This document shows, in pieces, positions 56,544 to 64,000 of a stretch of 64,000 nt of DNA. Location of the stretch: the NCBI GenBank assembly GCA_016928055.1, contig JAFGLM010000034.1, forward strand, positions 62,001 through 126,000, written 5' to 3'. The notes under the pieces were generated by a model. That model was not told where the DNA came from. It was given only the letters and a program-made list of their open reading frames with translations, and did no database searches. Every line of letters starts with the position of its first letter. Position 1 is the first letter of the stretch. This DNA is from Gammaproteobacteria bacterium (GTDB lineage: Bacteria; Pseudomonadota; Gammaproteobacteria; HTCC5015). The position numbers were made by a program, and so were the translations under genes.

Positions 56544-57842
56544 TTAAAAGAATGCACCAAACAACATTCCACTGATTGTGGCCATCACAATAACAAGGGC
56601 TACAAATACGGCAGTTTTCTTTGTGCCTATAACGCTTCTAATTACAAGCATGTTGGGTAAACTCAAGGCAGGACCCGCCAATAACAATGCCAATGCAGGG
56701 CCTTTACCCATGCCGTTGCCGATCAAACCCTGAAGAATCGGTACCTCGGTGAGCGTAGCGAAATACATAAATGCGCCTGCAAACGCGGCAAAAAAATTCG
56801 ATGCAAAGGAATTGCCGCCAACCGCTTTATAAACCCACTCCGATGGAATCAAACCCTCGTGTCCCACGCGTCCCAGCAAGGCGCCGGCGATTAACACGCC
56901 GATCAGCAGCAAGGGCAATATTTGTTTGGCAAAACTCCAGGACGACTCAAACCACTCGGTGGTTTCACCGCCATTGGTGCTGATAATGATGGAAAGCGCA
57001 ATAACGCCGGCGGTAAAGGCGAGCAACGGTTGCGCGGGGAATGCTGTCGCCAGAACAACAACCGGCAGCGCGATCAGGCCGGTTTTCCACCAGGCCAGCC
57101 CGAACCACAGCGACAACATCACGCCTAAAACAAGCGCGAAAGCGCCTGTAAAAAGCCATTTCGCATTATAGATAGTTGCCCAGACACCGGAGTCCGTTGC
57201 CGGCTGTCCCCAGTTGGCAAAAACCAGTACCGCGATCATCGCGGCAAAATACAGGCTGTTTTGCCAAAGCGGCCGGGTTACCGGTTCATCGGGCATCGCC
57301 ATTTGCGCGGTGACTTTCGCCTTTTCTTCCTTAAGGAAAATCAGGTGCATTAACAAACCGATAACAACGCTGAATAATATCGCGCCGACGGCCCGTGCAA
57401 TGCCCAGCTCCATACCGAGTATTCTTGCTGTAAGGATAATGGCCAGCACATTGATCGCCGGGCCTGAATATAAAAATGCAGTCGCAGGGCCCAGACCGGC
57501 GCCCATCCGGTAAATACCGGCAAACAAAGGCAGCACGGTACAGGAACAGACCGCCAACACGCTGCCGGAAACCGAAGCGACGCCGTAGGAAAGGATTTTG
57601 TTCGCTTTCGCGCCGAGATATTTCATCACCGACGCCTGGCTGATAAACACGGCGATCGCGCCGGCGATAAAAAACGCCGGGATCAGGCACAGCAACACAT
57701 GTTCCTGCGCGTACCACTTGGCCAGATGCAGCGCTTCCAGGATTGCCTGATCGAAACGCAGATTGCCGACCGGTAAATAAAAGAAGGTCAGAAAAACCGC
57801 GATCACAGCCGCCAGTTTTTGCCACTCGGCGCGACCGTTCAT
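56544..57842 (-). CDS. ArsP/SO_0444-type permease (DUF318)
   Basis: A 432-residue membrane protein with about ten helices in two halves. The first half has the cysteine motif AVCSCTVLPLFAGIYRMGAG near 117. FLYSGPAINVLA and the second-half repeat ATLTEVPILQGLIGNGMGKG follow. ArsP proteins of this family export trivalent organoarsenicals; other family members have unclear substrates. It is immediately downstream of arsR (4-bp overlap) and is followed by a small thioredoxin. Confidence 0.9.
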   Translation of the reverse strand: MNGRAEWQKLAAVIAVFLTFFYLPVGNLRFDQAILEALHLAKWYAQEHVLLCLIPAFFIAGAIAVFISQASVMKYLGAKANKILSYGVASVSGSVLAVCSCTVLPLFAGIYRMGAGLGPATAFLYSGPAINVLAIILTARILGMELGIARAVGAILFSVVIGLLMHLIFLKEEKAKVTAQMAMPDEPVTRPLWQNSLYFAAMIAVLVFANWGQPATDSGVWATIYNAKWLFTGAFALVLGVMLSLWFGLAWWKTGLIALPVVVLATAFPAQPLLAFTAGVIALSIIISTNGGETTEWFESSWSFAKQILPLLLIGVLIAGALLGRVGHEGLIPSEWVYKAVGGNSFASNFFAAFAGAFMYFATLTEVPILQGLIGNGMGKGPALALLLAGPALSLPNMLVIRSVIGTKKTAVFVALVIVMATISGMLFGAFF

Positions 57843-58168
57843 ACTGTTCGCTCCAGTGCGGCAGTTCGCGCCGCGGCCTCATTACGCAACACACTGTTAA
57901 TGCAGTTCATAAACTGACGCGTGCAGGGCATGATCAGTTTGTAAAAAACCTTGTTGCCGCGCTTGTCGTCGGCGACGATACCGGCCTGCTTTAACACGCT
58001 TAAATGTTTGGAGACGGTCGAGAAATCGGCGTCGACTTCGTTGACGAACTCACAAACGCAGCGTTCACTCGAAGCCAGTTGATCGACTATCCACAGCCGT
58101 GTCGGATGCGCCAGTGCTTTCAGTACCGCGGCCCTTGCCGCGTATGAGGATTTGTTGGCTTTGTCCAT
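57839..58168 (-). CDS. arsR: ArsR-family metalloregulator
   Basis: A 109-residue winged-helix repressor. The metal-binding CVCEF motif (Cys37 and Cys39) precedes the recognition helix DFSTVSKHLSVLKQAGIV, matching As(III)-sensing ArsR proteins. A further Cys-containing segment, MPCTRQFMNC, lies toward the C-terminus. It is the first gene of the arsenic operon and lies 22 bp downstream of a perfect inverted repeat that is probably its operator. Confidence 0.93.
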   Translation of the reverse strand: MDKANKSSYAARAAVLKALAHPTRLWIVDQLASSERCVCEFVNEVDADFSTVSKHLSVLKQAGIVADDKRGNKVFYKLIMPCTRQFMNCINSVLRNEAAARTAALERTV

Positions 58169-58189
58169 AGCTGGGTTACCATATTTGAG

Positions 58190-58211
58190 TATTTGGCAAA
58201 ATTACCAAATA
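58190..58211. promoter_or_regulatory. Probable ArsR operator
   Basis: TATTTGG-CAAAATTA-CCAAATA is a perfect 7-bp inverted repeat, 22 bp upstream of the arsR start codon. The position and size fit an ArsR dimer site blocking the operon promoter. Confidence 0.6.
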
Positions 58212-58485
58212 TTGGCCTGTGGGAAATCAGATAAAATACTTAGCTAACAAAGGCGGGGGCGAGATCTTCTTATGATAGGAGTAGGGGAGCGGAAGTTTTT
58301 TAACACTAGATTTTGTATCAATCGAAAATTCAGGTAATTCTCCATTACCCGGACTTCCGAATAAATTGAAGCACTATCAGTATGGGCAATTAAATTCGGA
58401 TGCAAGCGTTTTTACTCAAGAGCACATAATGTATGATCGGAAAAATTAACGTACTGTTGGATGATAAAATCAATTTGGAAACAAA
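58212..58485. other. Gene-free stretch before the 2-hydroxyacid dehydrogenase
   Basis: Together with the arsR operator this 317-bp gap (58169-58485) shows no convincing gene. The few short frames lack ribosome sites. A purine-rich run lies near 58245-58295 and A+T-rich DNA near 58380-58485. No clear -35/-10 pair was found for the dehydrogenase, whose weak TTGGAAA site precedes the ATG. Confidence 0.4.
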
Positions 58486-59529
58486 ATGAACAAAACGATC
58501 GCTTTTTTTGACAGTAAACCCTATGACAAAAAATCTTTTAGTGATGTCAATAAGGATTTTGGATTTGATATTACTTATTTCGATGCGCATCTTGACGCGC
58601 AGACTGCCCGCTTAAGCGATAACTTCGATGGTGTTTGCGCCTTCGTCAATGACACAATTGATGCCGTCGTTATCAATGAAGTTGTAAAACATGGTGTGAA
58701 GATAATAGCCCTGCGCTGCTCCGGATATAATAATGTCGATCTTAATGCAGCCTTCGGCAAGGTGCACTTAGTGCGCGTTCCTGCATACTCGCCTTTTGCA
58801 GTCGCTGAACATACTGTTGCACTGATGCTTTCTCTAAACCGCAAGACTTACAAGGCCTATCACCGAACACGTGACGGTAACTTCTCAATCAACGGCTTGT
58901 TGGGTTTTGATATGCACGGCAAGACAGTCGGTGTCGTGGGCACGGGACAGATTGGCAAGCGTTTAATAATGATATTGAAAGGGTTCGGTATGAACGTGCT
59001 GGCCTATGATCCATACCCGGACCAGGAATTTGCCAGAGCTACGGATATTCGATATACCCCGCTTGAGGTTATCTACAAGCAGGCGGACATAATATCGTTG
59101 AATTGTCCGCTTACCAAAGAAACAAAAGGCATGATCGATTTAAATGCAATAGAGCAGATGAAACAGGGTGTTATGATCATCAACACCGGAAGAGGCAAGC
59201 TGGTCGATACCTACGCGCTGATTAACGGTCTAAAATCAGGTAAGATCGGCGCTGCCGGGCTGGATGTATACGAAGAGGAGAGTGATTACTTTTTTGAAGA
59301 TAGATCGCTTGAGCTAATAGCCGATGATATGCTCGCGCGGCTACTGACATTCCCCAATGTGCTTATGACCGCGCATCAGGCATTTTTTACTGCTGAGGCT
59401 CTGCACAATATAGCGCTAACAACCTTGAATAATCTTAAGGAATATTTTGAAGGCGGATTTTTGAAAAATGAAATTTGCTACAAGTGCGACAAACCCTGCA
59501 GAAAAGAAGAAAATAAAAGATGTTTTTAA
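58486..59529 (+). CDS. D-2-hydroxyacid dehydrogenase (D-lactate dehydrogenase-like) with Cys-rich tail
   Basis: A 347-residue NAD-dependent D-2-hydroxyacid dehydrogenase close to fermentative LdhA. The NAD fold is GVVGTGQIGKRL near 147. Catalytic residues are Arg in INTGRGKLVDT, Glu in GLDVYEEES and His in TAHQAFFT. LRCSGYNNVDL and VPAYSPFAVAEHTVAL are family blocks. The protein ends with CYKCDKPCRKEENKRCF, a four-Cys extension that LdhA proteins usually lack. It may bind metal or sense redox. It is a single-gene unit. Confidence 0.9.
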   Translation: MNKTIAFFDSKPYDKKSFSDVNKDFGFDITYFDAHLDAQTARLSDNFDGVCAFVNDTIDAVVINEVVKHGVKIIALRCSGYNNVDLNAAFGKVHLVRVPAYSPFAVAEHTVALMLSLNRKTYKAYHRTRDGNFSINGLLGFDMHGKTVGVVGTGQIGKRLIMILKGFGMNVLAYDPYPDQEFARATDIRYTPLEVIYKQADIISLNCPLTKETKGMIDLNAIEQMKQGVMIINTGRGKLVDTYALINGLKSGKIGAAGLDVYEEESDYFFEDRSLELIADDMLARLLTFPNVLMTAHQAFFTAEALHNIALTTLNNLKEYFEGGFLKNEICYKCDKPCRKEENKRCF

Positions 59530-59645
59530 CTTAAGGAGTGTAGTTGGCCGGCTTGAAGAAGTTCCCATAAAAAAGCAAGAATTTTTTTCATTTTTCGCAC
59601 ACTAAGCTTCGCATCAATTATTACTATTTATGAGGAGACCTTGAG

Positions 59646-61109
59646 ATGCCAATGAAGGGGAATTTTCCTGCATCAGTATTTAAATCCTTTACGTTGCTTG
59701 CTGTTTTGTTAGTGAGTTCATTGGGCGCAAGCCCGCCGGCATCGGCTGAGGATGCGATAACAAGTCTACGCCAGACCGGTAAAGCCTTTGCATCGGTTGC
59801 CAAAACCGTGTCACCTGCGGTGGTTTTTGTTCAGGTGGAGAAAAATACCCGGCCGGCCGCGATGCAGTTCAAACGCTCGCCTTTCGGTGACGATGAATTT
59901 TTCCGTCATTTCTTTGGTCCGGGATTTCGCGGTCAGCGACCCTTACAGCCGGCGCCTGAGGAACATGTCGTTGGGCAGGGCACAGGCTTTATTATTTCCA
60001 AAGACGGTTACATTCTGACCAATAATCACGTGGTGGGTGATGCGGATAAAGTGACCGTCAAACTACAGGACGGTCGTGAATTTGATGCCGAAACGATCGG
60101 CACCGATCCGCAGTCCGATGTGGCGATATTAAAAATCGACGGCTCAAGTTTGCCGATGCTGAAACTGGGTGATTCTGAAGCGTTGGAGGTCGGCGAATGG
60201 GTGATCGCTATCGGCAATCCCTTTGGTCTATCCCACACCTTAACAGTCGGTGTGGTCAGTGCCAAAGGACGCAGCGGAGTGGGTCTGGCCGATTACGAAA
60301 ATTTCATTCAAACCGATGCCGCCATTAATCCCGGTAATTCCGGTGGTCCCCTGGTGAATCTGAATGGCGAAGTGGTGGGCATGAACACCGCGATTTTCAG
60401 TCGCAGCGGTGGTTATATGGGCATCGGGTTTGCCATCCCGGTCAATATGTTGATCGCGATTAAAGATCAATTGTTAAAGGATGGCAAAGTCACACGCGGT
60501 TACCTGGGCATCGTAATACAACCCCTGACTCAGGATCTGGCCGAATCGTTTAACTTAAAAGCCCAGCAGGGCATCCTCATCTCACAGGTTTCCGAAGACT
60601 CACCTGCCGCCAAAGCCGGATTCCAGCCAGGTGATGTCATCGTTGAACTCGACGGCAAACCGGTCAGTGATGTTGGCCAGTTTCGTAATCAGATAGCCAT
60701 GACCACCCCCGGTAAGACACGTTCTGTCAGTGTTTTGCGTGACGGTAAGAGCAAGCAAATTAAAGTGGCTGTGGGCACGCTGGATTCTGAAGCACAGTCT
60801 CCGGCACCGGGACAGCCCGCGTCACAGACGAAAATTGGCTTGCGAGTGCAAACCCTGACACCGGATCTGGCACGGCAATTGGGTACCGACAATACCAGTG
60901 GTGTGGTGGTGAGCGAAGTGGAAGCTGGTTCCGTGGCGGCGTTGGCACGGATAGAACCCGGTAGCATCATTCGTCAGGTGAACCGCAAACCGGTGGCTTC
61001 TGCACAGGCGTTTAATAAGATGATTTCCGCTACGCCGAAAGGTAGCAGTGTATTGTTGTTGATAGAAAAGGACGGCTACGCACGGTTTATTGCTTTGCGC
61101 ATGCCATAA
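59646..61109 (+). CDS. degP: Do-family serine endopeptidase (DegP/MucD)
   Basis: A 487-residue periplasmic protease-chaperone. The signal peptide ends near ASA-EDA (about 34). The catalytic triad is His128 (TNNHVVGD), Asp158 (QSDVAILKID) and Ser232 (GNSGGPLVN). Two PDZ domains follow, PDZ1 near 290-370 (RGYLGIVIQPLTQDLAESF) and PDZ2 near 400-480 (GVVVSEVEAGS). GAGGAG lies 8 nt upstream of ATG 59646; ATG 59652 is also possible. MucD/DegP degrades misfolded envelope proteins, fitting the envelope genes nearby. A strong terminator follows. Confidence 0.95.
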   Translation: MPMKGNFPASVFKSFTLLAVLLVSSLGASPPASAEDAITSLRQTGKAFASVAKTVSPAVVFVQVEKNTRPAAMQFKRSPFGDDEFFRHFFGPGFRGQRPLQPAPEEHVVGQGTGFIISKDGYILTNNHVVGDADKVTVKLQDGREFDAETIGTDPQSDVAILKIDGSSLPMLKLGDSEALEVGEWVIAIGNPFGLSHTLTVGVVSAKGRSGVGLADYENFIQTDAAINPGNSGGPLVNLNGEVVGMNTAIFSRSGGYMGIGFAIPVNMLIAIKDQLLKDGKVTRGYLGIVIQPLTQDLAESFNLKAQQGILISQVSEDSPAAKAGFQPGDVIVELDGKPVSDVGQFRNQIAMTTPGKTRSVSVLRDGKSKQIKVAVGTLDSEAQSPAPGQPASQTKIGLRVQTLTPDLARQLGTDNTSGVVVSEVEAGSVAALARIEPGSIIRQVNRKPVASAQAFNKMISATPKGSSVLLLIEKDGYARFIALRMP

Positions 61110-61123
61110 GCAAACGAACGATA

Positions 61124-61154
61124 AAAAAGCCCCGTCAATCAGGCGGGGCTTTTT
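61124..61154 (+). terminator. Rho-independent terminator of degP
   Basis: AAAAAGCCCCG and CGGGGCTTTTT form an 11-bp stem around TCAATCAGG, with the T run in the arm. It ends 14 bp after the degP stop begins. Confidence 0.92.
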
Positions 61155-61196
61155 ATGCCACCATGGCTAAAAGGGGCTATTTATTGCTGCGGGCGA

Positions 61197-61334
61197 TGCT
61201 ATACTTAGCCCGTTGCAAAGTTGTCTTGGTCCCTTAGTTGAGTCACGTTACCATCGTCCCTTCATATAGTTACCTCGAATCTTGTAACCCCTTATTTTGA
61301 TTTTTTTAAATTTTAACAGTAGAGGTAATTTTTA
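61197..61334 (+). promoter_or_regulatory. csp promoter and long leader
   Basis: TGCTATACT at 61197-61205 is an extended -10 element. Transcription from it would give a leader of about 120 nt before the csp start at 61335, a length typical of cold-shock mRNAs that carry structured, cold-responsive 5' regions. The leader is pyrimidine-rich near 61240-61330. The ribosome site is AGAGGTAA. Confidence 0.5.
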
Positions 61335-61538
61335 ATGACTACGGGTACAGTAAAATGGTTTAACGATTCCAAAGGTTATGGTTTTATCACGCCTGCCGAT
61401 GGTTCAAAAGACGTATTTGTTCATCACAATGCCATCGCCGGCTCCGGTTTTAAGACACTGGCAGAAGGCCAGAAAGTCGAGTTTGAAACAGTTCCCGGTC
61501 CTAAAGGCCCACAGGCTGAAAACGTAAAACCAGTTTAA
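61335..61538 (+). CDS. Cold-shock protein, CspA family
   Basis: A 67-residue nucleic-acid-binding OB-fold protein. RNP1 is KGYGFITP and RNP2 is VFVHH. The N-terminus [17 protein letters not shown] and C-terminus [11 protein letters not shown] are standard. It binds single-stranded RNA/DNA and acts as an RNA chaperone. The gene is monocistronic, with its own promoter, leader and terminator. Confidence 0.97.
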   Translation: MTTGTVKWFNDSKGYGFITPADGSKDVFVHHNAIAGSGFKTLAEGQKVEFETVPGPKGPQAENVKPV

Positions 61539-61560
61539 ATACATCAGGTTTCCTGTTTGG

Positions 61561-61589
61561 AAAACGCCCCTCATTAGGGGCGTTTTTTT
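61561..61589 (+). terminator. Rho-independent terminator of csp
   Basis: AAAACGCCCC-TCATTA-GGGGCGTTTT is a strong hairpin followed by more T. It lies 22 bp after the csp stop and can also serve the convergent radical SAM gene. Confidence 0.92.
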
Positions 61590-61613
61590 GTGTTTATATT
61601 TCTCGTTCGTTTC

Positions 61614-63563
61614 TTAGCGGGACGATGTGGTTCCGGTATTACCAAGAATATAATGAAAAACAGAAGAATCAATACGCAGCAAGGGGCGCAGTTTGTGGTT
61701 GGCCCAAATGGTAATGCGATCACCGTAAGGCGCTAAACATTCGAGCATTTTTTCAAGTTGCGGCAATTGTTTTGCGCTGAGTTGTTTGATGTTTAAGGTA
61801 ATCAAGGTATTGGTTTTTTTTAACAAAGCTGACAGGTGTCGACGGCCCTTATAAAAAAACCTCTCATCAATGCAGCCGCTCAAATCAATTCTTAAGCCGG
61901 GTTTGCGGCCCTTCGGTTCACTGGCTATCGTTAACACACCTTTATTGATACTGCCGGCAAAACGTGTTCTAAGTTGTTGAATAACACGATGGACCCGTTT
62001 GATATCGTGCTCAGTTTCGGCTTGAAAGTGACGTTGCACATAATCCCGCATACTCAGTGCCGTAATCCAGTCTGTTATAACCTGGCGCCAGTTACGCGGC
62101 GAGGTTGCGATCATGGTCCAGCCAAATCTGAGCACGCGCAGCAAACCACCGCGTAAAAGACCTTTATGCAGAAAGCTGCTTACCAGGCGACAGGCATCCG
62201 CCAGGCTGTATTCCTGATTGCTGATCGGGTGTTTTAGGTAACGGCATTTATTGCGCACACGCCGGGCAATGCTGCGATCGCTAAACAATTTTGTATGCAG
62301 AGCCTGATAGTGTTTTAACATGGCAGCATAGCTCATGCGTTTGGGAATAATATTGGTGCCTATTTTGGTGTTATCACCCTGATATGGATCATCCTTCAAG
62401 CGCCCTTCAGCTTGCAGCCGCTTGTATAAAGGTGTTTTCGGTAATGCCACCAGTAAACCGACCATCGCCGCCTGAATGCCGGATGCATTAATAAACTGAT
62501 ACTGTCGATCAAAAGTCTGCGCATCATCCTGGTCAAAACCAACAATAAAACCCGCCATCACCGTAATACCGTACTGATATAACGTTTGCACCGACTGTAA
62601 TAAATCCTGACGCAGATTTTGTGTCTTGCCCGCTTGCTGTAATGTCTCTTTATCCGGCGACTCGATGCCGACAAAAACCCAGATAAAATTGGCAGCCCGA
62701 AACAATTTCAGCAATTCCTGATCTTCAGTCAGGTTAATGGAAACTTCAGTGCCGAAATTAAAGTGATAGTGGTGCTGTTGCTGATAACTGATTAAAAAAC
62801 GCAACAATGCTTTGGCCTGTTTGCGATGGCCGATTAAATTATCATCAACGAAAAAAACATTACGCACATTCTGCGCGCGTAACTGGTCGAGTTCTTTACC
62901 GATCTGGGCAGGTTGTTTGGTTCTCGGCCGTCGGCCAAACATCACAATAATGTCGCAAAATTCGCAACGGTAGGGGCAGCCGCGTGAGAACTGCATACTC
63001 ACAGTAGTGTAAAGATCAAGCTTGAGTAAATCGTAACGCGGGCAGGGGCTGTCGCTGAGTTGCACCGTACCGGTTTCCTGATAAAGCGCCTGTGCTGCGC
63101 CATTCATCCAGTCACGGCAAAACTGTGGCCAGATGGTTTCCGCTTCACCGGCAATCACGGTGTCGGCCAGGGCAGCGTATTTTTCCGGGCACAGCGAGGC
63201 GTAGCTACCGCCGGCGATCACTGTATAACCCTGCCGGCGATAATGGCTTAGCAGTTCAGCCTGACGTTGAAACTGAATCGCCATCCCGCAGATCCCAACC
63301 ATATCCGCCTGCGGTGTCAGTGGCATGCTTTCGATATTCTCGTCGATAATGCTGACCTCCCAGTCATCCGGGCAGAGCGCCGCCAGTGTCGCCAGACCCA
63401 GTGGGGGATTGATGCTGCGGATATGCGGCAAAACGTTATCCACCGCCCAGCGAAAGCTCCAGAAGCTCTCAGGGAATTTGGGGTTTATCAGCAGCAGACG
63501 AGGTTTGCGGTTTTTTGGCAAATATGCGAGGGCACATTCATTGTGCGGGTTTGTGTTGTCCAT
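61614..63563 (-). CDS. B12-binding radical SAM protein, DUF4070/HpnP-like, with extra C-terminal domain
   Basis: A 649-residue enzyme. An N-terminal cobalamin-binding Rossmann domain occupies about 20-160. The radical SAM cluster is Cys196-x3-Cys200-x2-Cys203 in FSRGCPYRCEFC, followed by FVDDNLIGHRKQAKALL. A DUF4070-like region lies at about 420-540. The HpnP hopanoid C-2 methylase belongs to this broad class, so methylation of a lipid is a reasonable guess. The extra C-terminal part (about 560-649, LRIDLSGCIDERFF and LITLNIKQLSAKQLPQLEKM) looks STAS-like and makes it longer than HpnP. It is monocistronic. The substrate is unknown. Confidence 0.85.
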   Translation of the reverse strand: MDNTNPHNECALAYLPKNRKPRLLLINPKFPESFWSFRWAVDNVLPHIRSINPPLGLATLAALCPDDWEVSIIDENIESMPLTPQADMVGICGMAIQFQRQAELLSHYRRQGYTVIAGGSYASLCPEKYAALADTVIAGEAETIWPQFCRDWMNGAAQALYQETGTVQLSDSPCPRYDLLKLDLYTTVSMQFSRGCPYRCEFCDIIVMFGRRPRTKQPAQIGKELDQLRAQNVRNVFFVDDNLIGHRKQAKALLRFLISYQQQHHYHFNFGTEVSINLTEDQELLKLFRAANFIWVFVGIESPDKETLQQAGKTQNLRQDLLQSVQTLYQYGITVMAGFIVGFDQDDAQTFDRQYQFINASGIQAAMVGLLVALPKTPLYKRLQAEGRLKDDPYQGDNTKIGTNIIPKRMSYAAMLKHYQALHTKLFSDRSIARRVRNKCRYLKHPISNQEYSLADACRLVSSFLHKGLLRGGLLRVLRFGWTMIATSPRNWRQVITDWITALSMRDYVQRHFQAETEHDIKRVHRVIQQLRTRFAGSINKGVLTIASEPKGRKPGLRIDLSGCIDERFFYKGRRHLSALLKKTNTLITLNIKQLSAKQLPQLEKMLECLAPYGDRITIWANHKLRPLLRIDSSVFHYILGNTGTTSSR

Positions 63564-63744
63564 GGACTGACCTGGGTTTTGAGGAAACGGGGGTCGGAAG
63601 AGGGCGACGGCTCTTATGAGTATAGTAGTGGATCGGCGGATTGGGGATTTGAAGTGCTCCTTCGCAGTAATGTCGGTGCTTCTGCCTTTAACCGAATAAA
63701 CTTGTTATTATCTAACCGCTTAAAGTGTCACTGGAATCGAGGCC

Positions 63745-64000
63745 ATGATCGCGAAAGTTGAACAACATCTGGATGAGCTGGAACAGCTTTGTCGGCAGTA
63801 CGGCGTCGTTCGTCTGGAGCTGTTCGGTTCGGCTGCCAGCGGGGAATACCAACCTGAGAGCAGCGATCTTGATTTTCTGGTCGAATTTGGACAAAAGACG
63901 CAATACGCAGATCGTTATTTTGGGCTACTTGAATCCCTTGAACAGTTGTTTCAATCCAGGGTGGATCTTGTTGTGGCTTCTGCAATCAAGAATCCATACT
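63745..64000 (+). CDS. MNT-type nucleotidyltransferase, 5' part
   Basis: An open frame from ATG 63745 to the window end (85 codons visible). It has a GAGG near the start and encodes a minimal nucleotidyltransferase. The catalytic motif is GS at residues 28-29 and SDLDFLVEF with Asp41 and Asp43. Proteins of this kind (MntA) are usually antitoxins AMPylating a HEPN RNase partner, though not always. A HEPN gene would be expected just beyond the window. The preceding 181 bp (63564-63744) show no gene. Confidence 0.88.
   Translation, partial: MIAKVEQHLDELEQLCRQYGVVRLELFGSAASGEYQPESSDLDFLVEFGQKTQYADRYFGLLESLEQLFQSRVDLVVASAIKNPY

Noticed and set aside
57331..57894. 187-codon minus-strand frame overlapping the ArsP-like permease
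   Set aside because: Alternative frame of the permease, whose own frame has all the family motifs.

Overview
The window looks like a chromosomal segment of a gammaproteobacterium of moderate G+C. The evidence is gene content: zipA directly between smc and ligA, a nudJ-mnmA-hflD block as in enterobacteria, clpS-clpA-infA, short QueF, CysZ, IspG, and squalene/hopanoid-type genes. No rRNA, prophage, insertion sequence or CRISPR array is visible. One tRNA-Arg(ACG) is present. I cannot name the genus.

Layout. 1-5.1 kb: 3' end of der, a short inverted-repeat element, cysZ, ispG, an ERG9-like squalene synthase, an HpnG-like phosphorylase and convergent queF. 5.2-11.5 kb: smc-zipA-ligA. 11.6-13.4 kb: a DUF6249-like membrane protein, an ECF-like sigma factor and a small membrane protein. 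13.4-16.4 kb: a four-domain sulfur-transfer fusion divergent from a MarR regulator. 16.5-21.4 kb: a stand-alone receiver, a seven-PAS hybrid histidine kinase and a DUF922 protein. 21.5-25.8 kb: an RND efflux pump and adaptor. 26.1-33.2 kb: a nine-gene, tightly overlapped operon for lipid modification (chalcone-isomerase fold, DUF3833, a CarH/LitR-type B12 regulator, NTF2-like, SDR, FAD oxidoreductase, DUF1365, Cfa-like methyltransferase, DUF2878). 33.5-42.8 kb: mostly housekeeping (Nudix proteins, hflD, mnmA, a CysB-like LysR regulator, icd, clpSA, infA, DUF1249).

42.8-54.8 kb is an envelope-oriented accessory block. A MoxR-DUF58-TgpA transglutaminase operon is divergent from a 1671-residue NHL/FnIII/TPR/transglutaminase protein. 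That is followed by a small repeat protein, a TlpA-like thioredoxin, a DUF4266 lipoprotein ending in a Gly/Cys tail, and a DUF3570 predicted beta-barrel. After the tRNA, 55.1-58.2 kb holds an arsenic-type operon (arsR, ArsP-like permease, small thioredoxin, a truncated DGC-domain ORF, ACR3). The right end has a 2-hydroxyacid dehydrogenase with a Cys-rich tail, a DegP/MucD protease, a cold-shock protein, a B12-binding radical SAM enzyme with an extra C-terminal domain, and the start of an MNT nucleotidyltransferase.

The candidates most worth following are: the TlpA-DUF4266-DUF3570 module and its giant neighbour; the apparently light/B12-controlled lipid operon, whose leader carries a CarH-like operator; the truncated DGC ORF translationally coupled to ACR3; and the four-domain persulfide-handling fusion with its own MarR and AT-rich operator.
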